Shown here piece by piece: positions 11,291-22,355 of a stretch of DNA of 64,000 nt. Source of the DNA: Maylandia zebra. Taxonomy: Eukaryota > Chordata > Actinopteri > Cichliformes > Cichlidae. A program made the translations under genes and the position numbers. The DNA lies in assembly GCF_041146795.1 (NCBI RefSeq), contig NC_135172.1:12266137-12330136 (forward strand), read 5' to 3'. How positions within the stretch are numbered: the stretch's first letter is position 1; every line of letters starts with the position of its first letter. Below the pieces are notes generated by a model. It made no database searches. It had not been told where the DNA came from and saw nothing but the letters and a program-made list of their open reading frames with translations.

Positions 11291-11796
11291 TGTGGATTGA
11301 AGCACATGTCTGAGAGCACATCAATCACTGCACATATTTTTTAAAATCTTAGTTTAAATAAAGTTTTTGATTATTTATTATAAAAAAGAGATGATATATA
11401 TATAATGCAGTGGGCACTCCACCAGCTAACATGTCAGTTAATTTGACACATTGATTTATTTATCATTTCTTTTTCTCTCTCAGCTTTTCAGCTCCATATT
11501 TTTGCCATTTCTTCCACACTCAACTCTGTTCTACAAGGTGAGCCCACAGTTAATGTAGGAGAGGGCAGGTGGCATTAAGAGGTTTGATTGGGCAATCTAG
11601 GGCCCAGTTAGTTCTTCCTTTTGGTGAAAGCTGGGCTCTTCAGTTCAGCATGGTACAGCTCCAAAGATTCTGCAACATCAAACCCTCTGTCTGCTAATGT
11701 TACATCACCTGGGCTGAGGCAGTCCAGGTAATTGCAACAGTTTCTTGAAATTAGTTAATTTAGATATAAACAGAGTGACAGTTTACAGATTCAAAC

Positions 11797-13005
11797 ATGT
11801 CTCAGAGAAAACAGAAAAAAACAGTAAAGCCCAACTCTCCTCTTTGTGATCAGGAAGACAAAATTCAACTTCCTGATCAAGTAGACAAATCATTCAACCA
11901 GCTTCTAGAAAAGGAAGATATTCAAAAGTTGAAAGAAATGGAACTCCTAGACAGGGAAGAAACTTTGAGCTCCAAGCAAAGCTTGATAAAGCACTAGAAA
12001 AACTAGTGCTGAAGGACAAAAAGAATCAGGAGCTGCAAGTAAAGCTTGATGAAAGACCGCACACAAATGAAGAGTTTCTTCAAGAAAAAAGGCTACAGGA
12101 GATAAAACAGAAGGAAATGGATTTCAAGCTCCAGGACATGGAGAAACACAACAAAGGCGTGCAAATCAAGCTTAATGAAGCTCTGCAAAAAAATTAAAGA
12201 ACTCCTCCAAGAAAAATAACAACAGGACATGAAGCAGTGCAAACTCCAAGGCATGGAGGAAAAATACAAAGCGCTTCAGGTAAAGCTTGATAAAACACTG
12301 AACAAAAATAAAGAGTTGCTTCAAGAACAAAAGCAACAAGAAATTAAACAGAAACAAACGGACTGCAAGCTTGAAGACGTGCAGGAAAAATACACAGCGC
12401 TGAAAATGAAACTTGATAAAGCACTGCAAAGAAATAAAGATTTCCTTCAAGAGAAAGAACAGCAAGACATGAAACAGAAACATCTGGATTGCAAACTTCA
12501 GAACATCGAGAAACACAACGAAGGCTCGCAAGTAATGCTTGATGAAGCTCTGCAAAAGAATAAAGAAATCCTTGAAGAGAAAGAAAAACTGGACCAGAGA
12601 GACACGCAGTGCCAACTCCAAGGTGTGCAGGAACAATACGGAGCGCTGCAGGTAAAGCTTGATGAAACACTGCACAAATATCAAGAGCTGCTTCAAGACC
12701 AAGAACAACAGGAAATAAAGCAGAAAGAAGACAAAGAAATTCTCCAGGACTTTGAGAGGAAAAACCAAAACCTGCAAGAACTTTATAACAAACTGAACTA
12801 CAAAACACCTGAACTGGAAGAGGAAAAGGAAAAACTGCAAAACCAATGCTCAGAGATGCAGAGTAAGCTCAATGACATGCTGAGAAAAAACACAGAAGTC
12901 GAGGAACTTTCAGACAACGTGAAATGCAAAAACACTGAGATGCAGCTGTTTTGCGGCAGTCCAGACGTTGATTTGAGAAGAAGCCACGGCATGGAGATCA
13001 CCTGA
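11797..13005 (+). pseudogene. coiled-coil repeat protein gene, frameshifted
   Basis: Three plus-strand frames (11797-11997, 12006-12197, 12229-13005) together encode one long charged coiled coil, about 400 aa, starting MSQRKQKKTVKPNSP. Units of about 42 residues (six heptads) recur: KYKALQVKLDKTL, KYTALKMKLDKAL, QYGALQVKLDETL, each followed by LLQE...QQEIKQK. Two lesions break the frame: one near 11965 (CTTTGAGCTCC) and an extra base near 12190 (AAAAAAATTAAAG). A TAA at 12218 stands where other units have a Glu or Gln codon. The predicted product resembles myosin-tail, golgin or trichohyalin-like proteins in composition only. A tandem-repeat gene of this sort may still be expressed through splicing, but as read it is broken. 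Confidence 0.6.
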
Positions 13006-13585
13006 GAAGGTGCCAGGAGAAAGAGCCAGGCCTTTGCTTGTGAAAATAGAGCACGCAGAAGCAATGGACCCAGCTATGTCCTGACAAAATTAGGCACATA
13101 TTCAGTAAACATGGCATCCTTCAATTGCTCTCTTAGCCACCCCAGACGTGTAGTCATCCAGGATCCTGTCTGAGTACCGCCAATGACTGATGCGTCTGAC
13201 AAATGCTGATTGCTTTGCAAGAGGATCGGGATTGGAGGGACAGCGGATTTCACCGGGAATGGGACAACAGCAGAAATAGCTTCAAACATCAAACATTACT
13301 GCATGAAAAGCACAAAGAGTGGACACATTTCATTGTTTGGAACACTGCTTTTCACTTCAGCTCTTTGCATGTAAAAACTTTGCTCTTCTCCACAGCTGGC
13401 TGACGGACACGCAAAAGCGCAAGAGTGGCCACAGAGCCACTATGCCGGCCTTTGTACACTCTCTCCATCTAATGATAGAGAGGAAGGATACATTCACTAC
13501 TTCTAGCCTCCACTATTCAAATTCAGTATTTTCACAGCGTCCTAAAAGCTTCCTGAAAAGCCTTTACACTATTTTCCAAAACGCT
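13006..13585. other. no recognised gene
   Basis: This is the stretch between the coiled-coil pseudogene and the gypsy relic. Short frames at 13203-13403 and 13319-13603 overlap each other and show no family motif. Confidence 0.35.
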
Positions 13586-13589
13586 GCTG

Positions 13590-15562
13590 TGCTGCCCCTT
13601 TAATCCTCCTCAGTTCCCTCAGTTTGAGATCCTTCCTGGGCTTGGTGTCATGGTACTCCAAGTTTTGCCAAACTTTGCAACTGTTGTAGCCCCTATGTGT
13701 GGCTGTGCTAACGACAAGAACACTTTCACATGGACTTCAGGTGCACAAGCGAGCTTTGAAGAAGTAAAAAAACTCCTGGTGAATAGTCCTGCACTGGCAC
13801 TGTTTGACCCTGCCTTGCGTGTTGTGATCTCTACTGATGCAAGTGACTATGGGCTTGGTGCTGTATTTGCTCAAGTGCAACCTGATGGCACAGAAAAACC
13901 TGTGGCGTTTGCTTCCCGCACACTGTCTGCAACAGATCAAAAGTACTCAACTGTTGAAAAAGAAGCTTATGCTTGTGTGTGGGCTGCAGAGAAATGGAGA
14001 ACGTATTTGTGGGGCCGACGTTTCACTCTGCGGACAGACCACCAAGCTCTGACAACGCTGCTGAGCACCAAAGGGTTTAATAGGGTTGGCATGCGCATCG
14101 CCCGCTGGTCTGCCCGCCTCCTGTGTTTTGACTATGATGTTATTTGCCGCCCAGGTTCTCAGAACTATACAGCTGACTGTCTCTCTCGCCTGCCCCTGCC
14201 TGTTTCTTCCCATCCCACATCAGATTCAGATCATGAAATGGTAGCCCAAGTTTCTGCTGCCATGTCCTCACTTCCAGTTGCGGACTTTGACTCTGCCTGT
14301 TCAACTTGCCCTGAACTGGTTGCTTTGCGTTCACAAATACAAAGTGGCTGGCCTGCCTCAATCAAAGCACTTGATGTCACGCTTGCACCTTACTACAAAA
14401 TCCGTAATGAACTCTCAACCCTAAGTGATTATGTTCTCAGAGGCTCAAGGCTCATTGCACCACTTTCAGTGAGACCTAAACTGATTGCACTGGCACATGA
14501 AAGTCACCATTGTGCGCACAAAACAAAGATTAAGAGATCTCTACTGGTGGCCAAAAATGGACTCACAAGTTCAGTCTGCCATAACCTCATGCCTCCTTTG
14601 CCAGTCCAATGACAAAACTGCACATACTAATCCTGCTCCTCTCCAACCCGTCCCACTGCCTGATGGACCGTGGAAAAAACTTGGTCTTGACATTGTTGGG
14701 CCTTTTGATACTGCAATACCTGCTTGTAGATACGTCATAACATTGACTGACTACTACTCCAAATGGCCTGAGCTTGCCTTTTCACCTTATGCTACTACTG
14801 ATGATGTCATTCAGTTCCTCTCATCTGTCTTTAGTCGTCATGGCAACCCAGAGAACATCATAACTGACAATGATGCACAGTTCACCTCTGTAATGTTCAC
14901 CTCATTCCTCCAGAATAGAGGCATCTCCCACAGCAGAACATCTGTCTACTACCCAGCTGCAAACGGAGCAATCGAACGGTTTCATCGTGCCCTCCGCACC
15001 TGTATCCAGACATCAATCCAGCAGTCGAAACCATGGAAGGCGACTGTGCTGGATTGGCTTCAAGTTTACTGTGCAACACCGCATGCAACTACTTCCCTCT
15101 ACTTCCCTCTCCCTAAGAACTCCTGTGTGGCAGGAAGATGCATACTATACTGGATGTACTCCCTTTGCCTCCTGCTGTGTCTCCACTGGATACGTTGCAC
15201 GTCACTCAGTTCAGAAATATCAGTTGAAAATGCAACGTTACACTGATGGTAGGCGTCACGCACGGAAACCTTCTTTTCTACCAGGAGAGAGTGTGAGGAT
15301 AAGGAAACCCCACCATGTTCCCAAAGGACATCCCAGATTTACCCCTCCTGTAACAGTAACAAAAGCCAAAGGCTTGAATGCCTTCTTGCTGAGTGATGGA
15401 AAGAGTTGGAATGCCACTCATCTAGCACGCTGTCGCCCAGTGACTGAAAAGAACGCTGACACTGCTAGGCTGCACCACACTCAGACTGGCTCACCTACTG
15501 CCAGAAGACTGCCACGCGTCAAGTACAAGCCTCGCTGGCACAAAGACTATATTGTAGCATAA
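13590..15562 (+). pseudogene. Ty3/gypsy pol relic (RNase H and integrase)
   Basis: This is the 3' part of a gypsy polyprotein. It opens at the end of reverse transcriptase (LRSFLGLVSWYSKF, 13622), then RNase H with STDASDYGLGAVFAQ, EKEAYACVWAAEKW and RTDHQALTTLL, and DCLSRLPLP at its end. The integrase zinc-binding HHCC module spans 14480-14610 (ESHHCAHK ... CLLCQ). Its catalytic core has D (LGLDIVGPF), D (ITDNDAQF) and E (NGAIERFHRAL). A C-terminal segment ends at 15562. The frame changes near 13670, near 14530 and near 15090, so it is dead. Gag, protease and most of reverse transcriptase are absent, and no flanking LTRs were seen. It abuts an RNF145-like exon at about 15600. Confidence 0.85.
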
Positions 15563-16196
15563 TAGGTTGCTTCCTCTCTGTGCAGGGGGATGACTGAAGG
15601 GATCACCTTGCTAATCCTTGCTGTCCAAACTGGCCTCATTGAGCTGCAGGTCATCCACAGAGCCTTCCTCCTCTCTATCATCCTCTTTATTGTTGTTGCT
15701 TCCATCCTGCAGTCCATGCTGGAGATACCTGAGTCCTAGCCCTGGGAGCATCTAGAGGCAATTAAGATAATATACCAAAGACTTTTTTCATGTGTTTATT
15801 TTTAAGAAAACTCTGTGTCCCACTGTTTGTTTTATTTTTTACTGATCATAAACAACCAGAGGTGTGGACTCGAGTCACATGACTTGGACTCGAGTCAGAC
15901 TCGAGTCATTAATTTTATGACTTTAGACTTGACTTGAAAAAATGTTCTAAGACTTGTGACTTGACTTGGACTTTTACACCAATGACCTGGGACTTGAATT
16001 GGACTTGAACCGGTTTACTTGAAAAGACTTGATATTTCACCCCAAATATAAAATTTAACACGCATATTATATAGAGATTGAAAATGTGACGTCATTCAGG
16101 GGTAAAACCGCAAAGGATTCTGGGAACTCGTGGCAAGAGGTACTAGCGCACGCAGGCTTTCAATTGAAATCACAGCGATAAAAAAGAAACACAAAA

Positions 16197-16475
16197 ATGG
16201 CAAGAAGCTGTTGTATTATTAACTGCAATAGCCGGTCGCATGACAGCCACGGGAAGCCGACGGGTAAAGAGATCGGTTGTTATCGGATTACGTCGTTGAA
16301 GAGAAATTGTTCGAGCCATGTTTCCGAAGTAACAATGAGGCGACGGGTGGCCTGGATTGCAGCCATTCAAAGACCAAATATAACGTCCCAGAACCCTCCA
16401 GCTCACAGGTTAGTCTGCTCCAAGCATTCCCACAAAGGTCAGTCTGCTGTTGTAGTTAATGCGTCATTTTCATAA
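16197..16475 (+). CDS. THAP-domain ORF inside the transposon
   Basis: The 92-codon frame encodes an N-terminal THAP zinc finger, a C2CH DNA-binding fold: MARSCCIINCNSR supplies the first cysteines, then a basic region with RRRVAWIAAIQR (conserved Trp), and LVCSKH supplies the CxxH pair. The residue after His is usually Phe and here is Ser. It begins close to the expected THAP start, because the domain normally sits at the extreme N-terminus. The frame ends soon after the finger and no catalytic exons are recognisable downstream, so the element is probably non-autonomous or the rest is decayed. Confidence 0.65.
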   Translation: MARSCCIINCNSRSHDSHGKPTGKEIGCYRITSLKRNCSSHVSEVTMRRRVAWIAAIQRPNITSQNPPAHRLVCSKHSHKGQSAVVVNASFS

Positions 16476-16933
16476 CATAATTGATGATATAGGTTACAAG
16501 CAAGTCTGGCGCTGAACAGAAATTGTCGCTCCTTTGTTTGTTGTGCATAAATAGTGAATTGTCCTGACACAATATTGCGTTTCGCTTCTGTTATTTTGGT
16601 ACATTGACAAAAACATATACTTTTATTCACAGGATAAAACAGGTTTTTTGTATCACTAATTGCCCAGTACGATTACAGCATACAGTATTGTTGTCACTGC
16701 TACATTTCTGTAACGCGTACCAGAAATTATTTCCACTGCTAATTAATTACCGTTGAGCTTAAAGGTCCTATTAATAAACGGTTAACGATTGTGTATTTAT
16801 GAAGACGATTTGTGAGACTGGTAAACTTATGATACGTACGATGGTCTTTCGTTCTACACGGTGCATTTCAAGGTCCTGCACCCATCCGTCGGTAAACTGT
16901 ACCTGGGCTTGTTGCAGTGACCGGAAGTTACTA

Positions 16934-17505
16934 TCGTGCCAAACTAGGTATCCCCGACAGAATTTGTTTCCCCTGCGTCGGGAGCACACGCTGGACTGTC
17001 CAAATCACGGACAAACAGTATCCCACATTGTTGATTTTTAGTTTACAAACACTTCTTATAATGACTGACTACTCCTGACATTTTTGAGATCTTAGCTCTT
17101 TATACAACGAAGTTATAGTGGGATACAAATAATATCAGGCTGGTCCTGCCACAATTTGTTCCCCCTGTGTAAATCACGGACAAACAGTATCCCACATTGC
17201 TGATTTTTCGTTCACAAACACTTCTTATTATGACGCATTTCTCCTGAAACTTTGGAGGATTTAGCTCTTTATATAATAAAGTTACAGGAGAATAAAAATA
17301 GTTATTAGCCAAAATGTTTATGGTTTATTAAAATAATCCCATCTGATACCCCGTGAGCAATAAATATATAATTTTCTGTTGTAACCCTCAAACTGAATGG
17401 TAATGTAACGATACTAATTTTTCACAAAATGAAAACATCAGTACTTCCTGCATGCTCCCAGCACAGGGGAAACAAATTCTGTCGGGGATACCTACTTTGG
17501 CACGA
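16934..17505. repeat. 42-bp inverted repeats with internal direct repeats
   Basis: 16934-16975 (starts TCGTGCCAAA, ends TTTCCCCTG) is the reverse complement of 17464-17505 with one mismatch. Between them, a stretch of about 95 bp starting AATCACGGACAAACAGTATC occurs at about 17002-17095 and again at about 17171-17265. This may be a small element inserted in the larger transposon or a foldback part of it. Confidence 0.75.
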
Positions 17506-18903
17506 CACCGGTCCTACAACCGCATCCAAGAATAACATGCAGCTTATCTCAGAACTGTCGGTGAAAATTATCCTTGGAGCTAGGTTTAATTGAGCTGCAT
17601 TTTAAAGAGGTGCAATTTCACAATTTGTGTATATTTTCTAAGTTCACTATTTTGTCATGTGTTGAGAAAAAGACAGATTTAAAAATTACATGGTCTAATA
17701 TTTACATTTAGCATAACTGCAACATTATTTTTTCTTTTTTTTCTTTTTAAAGACTCGAAAGGACTTGAAATTCAAAATTTCAGACTTGTGACTTTACTCG
17801 GACTTTTACACCAGTGACTTGAGACTCGACTCTGACTTGCCTGACATTACTTGAGACTTACTTGAGACTTGCAAAACAATGACTTGGTCCCACCTCTGTA
17901 AACAACTATTAATAACTATGGGCAGTTAGTTAATTATCACAGAATTCATTATCTATGGTCATCAGTACAACTCATGCTAACATCATAAGTTAAGTAATAC
18001 TACGGTGTACTGTCCTTCTTTCTTCATTCTTAAACAGGCAGTTTGTCTTTTTGACATCAATAAATGTAATCTGACTGAATGTGTGTTTGCAAAGCCTGTT
18101 ATCAACCTGACTGCTTTCTCATACGCTGGTTTTGCTGCCCGTCCCGTAGGAGTTTGTGGAAGCACTTCCGTGCAGTTTCTCTCTGTCCCTTCCTGCTGAT
18201 CTTTCCAGCGTACATGGCTTTTATGATCTGCCAGTTCTTCCACACGGACTTCTGGCTTCTCATCATCATCTCCTCCTCAATCCTCACCTCTCTCCAGGTA
18301 ACACACAACCGCATCGCAGTGTGCAAAAACATTAAATTAAATAGTTTAAACTTGCTCTACCCAAACAGTTCAGGCCAGTAATAATTAAACATGTATATTT
18401 GCTTGTTTTTTAATTCCATAATAACTCTGAAACACTCTACCGCCAGGTGCTTGGCACTCTGTTGACCTGTTGTTCTCTTCATGGTGGAGGAGTTTTGTAA
18501 AGCTCCAGTGGAGAACATGGATGAAGTCATATATTGTGTAAATGGGACCTACAGATTGCTGGAGTTTCTGGTATGTGTCACACACACGTACAGCAACTCT
18601 TTGCTAAGTTCTGACTGTAAACCAACACTGTCATGTAATGCATCAGCACTGTCTCTGCCTCACTGTCAGTGATTTGTTACCTCACCAGGTTGCGGTGTGC
18701 TGTGGTGTATCAGAGAGTGTATTTGGCGAGTGGAGTATGATGGGAAGCACCATCATCTTGGTCCACTCATACTATAACGTCTGGCTCAGAGCCCAGCTGG
18801 GCTGGCAGAGCTTCCTGCTCAGGAGAGATGCTGTAAACAAGATAAAAAGCCTCCCCACAGCTAGCAATACACAGCTGGAGCAGTATAACGACATCTGTGC
18901 TAT

Positions 18904-18965
18904 ACCTTGTGTGTCACCTCTGACACCAACAACTGCAGCAAGCGTTTGGTGCTAGAGGTCACATT
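18904..18965 (+). repeat. Tc1-like transposon fragment
   Basis: The sequence GTGTCACCTCTGACACCAA followed by AACTGCAGCAAGCGTTTGGT also occurs on the minus strand at 24740-24680. There it continues outward to a Tc1-like terminus. Here it truncates the RNF145-like coding sequence. Confidence 0.6.
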
Positions 18966-19295
18966 TTGAGTTTGTGAAGCTATTTAAGGTAGACACACGT
19001 AATTAGCGGCAGCTGTGTTGTTGATCGGGAGGAAGCAAACAGTTTGTGACCGCTGCGCTGCTGTTAAATCCTAGAAATAAAGAATCTGAAGGACAAGATG
19101 AGTAAGGCTGGAGTTATTGGACTGTATCAAGTTTAATAACTTCATGCATACCAGTGACATCGCGTCACCCCCGCCAACGAACACCCCAGTGGCTTCAAGC
19201 CTGGGCTTAGCCTCTACAGGAGAGGTTTCAGCCATGTGTGTCCATCACAAGCCCACCACCATGATCTCAGGCCTTGAGGCAACAATCACGAAAAC

Positions 19296-19424
19296 TAATC
19301 TTAACTGAGAGTGTTGGATGTCCTCATTGTTGCAGAGCACATGGACAGCATACTCACCTGGTTCTGTGGGCCAGCAGCACATGTCACACCATTCATCACC
19401 CTTGTCATCACATTCAATCTTGGT
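19296..19424 (-). pseudogene. filamin exon fragment (minus strand)
   Basis: After a TTTCTCTCAG acceptor the minus strand reads [15 protein letters not shown], then [20 protein letters not shown]. This matches an immunoglobulin-like filamin repeat (filamins A/B/C cross-link actin). The reading continues past the usual exon end into unrelated residues and then a weak VEAKPRLEATGVFVG echo near 19230-19190. No complete repeat is present, so it is a broken piece. Matching pieces from the following part of a filamin lie on the plus strand at 25012-25405. Confidence 0.75.
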
Positions 19425-19432
19425 CTGAGAGA

Positions 19433-20570
19433 AACCTGAAGACAGAAACGTTCAATGATAAAAACACACAGTGGAATAAAATTGTGAGAAGTCATCAGTT
19501 GATGCAGTTTAAGGACACTTGTTGTTCTGTGCAGTCTCACCTGGAGCTCACGCTTCTAGTTCATGCCATCATGACCAAAGATTCTTCAAATAATAGTTTA
19601 AAGATGTCCATGAATGCACTGCTAACTGCTCTTCACCCTGATAAAAATCAACATGCATTTAGAATAAGAAACACTTTTACAAAACCAAAAGCTTCACTGT
19701 ACTTAGTGATTTATATGTCTAAGAAACAGGTTCAGTTTGTAACTGAGAGAGCGGCTCAGTGGTGCTGAATTATATTTCCAATAGAAACACAATTTCATAT
19801 GTTGTAGTAACAACACACTGCCACAAGATGGCAGCCTAGGCCTACTTTACCATGCTGTTCCAGTCAAAAAGAAAAAGTGACAGAGCCTTGAAAGAGTGAC
19901 AGAGACACTTTTTATGAACTCATCTGTAATGTGTCACCTTTTCTGTAGGATGAAGAAGTGCTTCCCTTCTTTTAAAGTAAATACAGGCTTACAAAGATCC
20001 TCTAAACATGTTTCTGAAATAATCCTAAACACAATCACTAAATCAAAAATGCAAGAAACTATTTATTTAATCACTCTTCTTAACTTAATTCCTTAACTTA
20101 GTAAAAAAAAAAAAATAGACAAGAACTTTTCTGCTGTCTCACCTCTGTCAGTTTTCATGCTGTTGCAAGAACAGGTGGAGGTGCAGGTGGAACTCTGACT
20201 TCAGTGTGGTTTGTATGTGCAGGCAGGAGTGTGACATCTCAGGACAGCAGAGGATTGTTGAGCACGGTGACTCCTGCTGCGACGCCCCCGTCTGACTGTC
20301 CTGAGCTCTTGGTCCTCAGCAGACGGCCCACACACTCATTCGTCAAGTTAGTCAGCCATAACCTGCTGACAACTTGTATCTGGTAGCTTTTTCACATCCT
20401 GATCAATGTTGTTGTCAAGTGTGTCTCATATACACTATTATCTCAGTCACAGTACAGCATGCATGAATCACAGTAGATACACAGTAACGCAAAACAGCAG
20501 GCAGTCATGTATGTGTCGTCACTGTTTTGACTGAGGCTAGCTCATACATGGAATGCAAGCAAATGCTGCA
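19433..20570. other. no firm gene; one exon-like stretch
   Basis: Only a possible exon at about 20222-20350 was noticed (plus strand, after TATGTGCAG, reading SVTSQDSRGLLSTVTPAAT). It has no recognised family and no partner exons. The rest is AT-rich non-coding sequence with a poly-A run at 20103-20114. Confidence 0.3.
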
Positions 20571-20599
20571 TGTGTGTGCAGATCCACACAATGTTTGTG

Positions 20600-20661
20600 G
20601 CTGTAATGTGACAAAATGTGGAAAAGTTCAAGGGGGCCGAATACTTTTGCAAGCCACTGTA
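20600..20661 (+). repeat. Tc1-like transposon terminus
   Basis: The sequence GAATACTTTTGCAAGCCACT followed by GTAG is a recognisable terminal inverted repeat tip of a fish Tc1-like element, read from the element outward. Only this end is visible. Confidence 0.55.
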
Positions 20662-21228
20662 GTACCACGCTCCAACAGTTTTGCAAAAGCTTCCCTGGAG
20701 AATCATGGAGAAAATACTTTTAGTTCCAGGAAGGAGCTCAAGAGGTCTAAAGTGTAAAGAGTAGACATGTTGACAGATGCTGGCCAATATCCACTCCTAA
20801 CCAGGTCCTTTAAATCAGGGCTGCACTGCTGCTGCCATGTTTGACATCTGTGTATCGCCTGGTGCACATCATAACGTCCTTGGACCAAAAAGAAAAAGAA
20901 ACAACATGAATAATACACCACTGCCTTCACAGATGACTTCTGTTAAAGCAATACCATGTTCTGATTGTACAGCAAGGGCAGAAAACATGCTCCATCACAC
21001 TATGTTCAAATCCATCACAGAAACCTAAATAGCAGGTTGCTGTTTACTATTAATGTCGATTAAAATCACGATTTTTCCTGCTGATACTGTGAAGTTTACG
21101 CAACCCACAGGAGCAGTTTCAAAGCTTTACTGTTGGCAGAATGCGAGCTACCAAGAAAGAGAAAACCACTTAAATAGATTCTTTCTAACTGGCTGTAGAC
21201 ACATATGAAAACCAAAATTGAGTGAATC

Positions 21229-21687
21229 TCATGAGGAAATATCTTGTATATTGGTGCAATTTTGACCGTCCACTCTAATAATACATGTGGTTGGAGCAAT
21301 GGCTTTAAAAACATCAATAACACTTTCTCTGCTGTGGAGTGGCTGATGTTCGTGATGTAGAACATCACAATCCCCACAGAACCATTCCTCTGGAAGACAC
21401 TCTCTGCACATAGACAGGACTTTGAACAAATTCAGCAAAATTTGAATAACTGAAAGTAGTATGCACTCAGATCCAGCCACTCTTGACAAAGGTAGCAGCT
21501 TCTATTTTGATATTATAGCTCCGGGTGGCTCAGTGTGCTTCACTATGAGCTGACGGTTAAAAGGACATTTGTCAAACTCATGTGGTTTTATAATTATTAA
21601 ACTTCTCACACGCTCAAAGACATAAATGTCAGCCAACAAGGCATCGCTCATCAAGCTTAGCTCCATAGAAATGTATGTTATTGACAC
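21229..21687 (-). pseudogene. KDZ/Zisupton-type transposase fragment
   Basis: Two minus-strand frames (21502-21687, then 21229-21489) carry a cysteine cluster CRECLPEEWFCGDCD followed by LHHEHQPLHSRESVIDVFKA. I recognise this as the CxC-type cysteine cluster region of Kyakuja-Dileera-Zisupton transposases of fish. An upstream VFERVRSLIIIKP ... KHTEPPGAI segment in a second frame fits the N-terminal side of such proteins. The catalytic core is absent, so it is a relic. Confidence 0.5.
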
Positions 21688-21689
21688 TT

Positions 21690-22350
21690 AATAACAGCAG
21701 GGTGAAGACAGTGGCAACACAGAGGATGGCCAACAGCTTCTGTGTCAGTGAGACATTTCAGCTGGTGTGGCCGTGCTTCTTTCCAGCACTCAGCAGCTTT
21801 CTGCTGCCAAAAGGACCGTGACACTGCCCTACTTCTTTGAGCCTCCGGAGAATGACATCAATCCAAAACAGCAGACAGCCTTTTCAAATACTTTTCTCTA
21901 AAGAATGCAAATATCAAGTATTCTTGCTCCCCTTTCTTTCTGATAATGTCACTTTTACAAATCCTGTCCCATCAGCTCTCATGGCTGGTTTGGCTTTGAG
22001 GGTCGGGGAGGACAAAAAGCTATTAAGGACCTTTTGATCTGCAGTCCAGTTCTCCTCTAAAGTATTAAGGATGAAGCAACAGTGCTCCTCTTTGCTATTC
22101 TGAAATGTGTGTTAAACACAGTGTAGAAGGTAAGTAGAAGCTTACACAGCACCATCAGCCATCATGCTAAATTTGCATCTTCAAAAGTCAATGCAGCCAG
22201 ACTCACACCTGATTATAAATGTTCAGGAGACACTGTTGAATGTTTAGTGTTAACTTAAATCACTCATCATTTACAGCATTACAGAGTTCGGGGTTATGGG
22301 TTAGCACTATCATGTTACCCGTAACTGTATTAACTATGGTAGTAACTTAA
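21690..22350. other. no recognised feature
   Basis: This stretch lies between the KDZ relic and the next repeat. A 66-codon frame at 21837-22037 shows no motif. Confidence 0.35.
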
Positions 22351-22355
22351 CTAGC

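Larger units (their letters stand above)
15857..17898 (+). mobile_element. 2.04-kb DNA transposon with CAGAGGTG ends and 8-bp TSD
   Basis: The element begins CAGAGGTGTGGACTCGAG and ends GACTTGGTCCCACCTCTG, so the tips are inverted. It is flanked by an exact 8-bp duplication TAAACAAC (15849-15856 and 17899-17906). Subterminal regions hold many GACTTG/GACTCGAGTC repeats in both ends. Tip and duplication size fit hAT, and P-type elements also duplicate 8 bp. Inside are a THAP-domain frame and an inverted-repeat structure. It sits in an intron of the RNF145-like gene. Confidence 0.85.
15600..18903 (+). pseudogene. rnf145: RNF145-like gene remnant, RING end missing
   Basis: Exon-like pieces in order match the multispanning part of RNF145, a membrane RING E3 ligase of the endoplasmic reticulum: 15603-15730 (ITLLILAVQTGLIELQVIHR), 18150-18297 (SLWKHFRAVSLC ... 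ILTSLQ|gtaaca), 18447-18570 (ENMDEVIYCVNGTYRLLEF) and 18689-18903 (YYNVWLRAQLGWQSFLLRRD ... DAVNKIKSLPTAS). Splice sites are mostly kept. Damage is clear: a frameshift and stop at the end of the first piece, a one-base insertion before the MVEEF segment, a short deletion in the AVC...GVSE region, and loss of everything after DICAI, just past the first RING cysteine. The first intron contains the 15857-17898 transposon. Assignment rests on remembered family sequence; the RNF139 paralogue is the alternative. Confidence 0.75.

Noticed and set aside
12172-12846. 224-codon Phe/Leu-rich minus-strand frame
   Set aside because: It is the antisense of the charged coiled-coil repeats. The plus strand explains the sequence.
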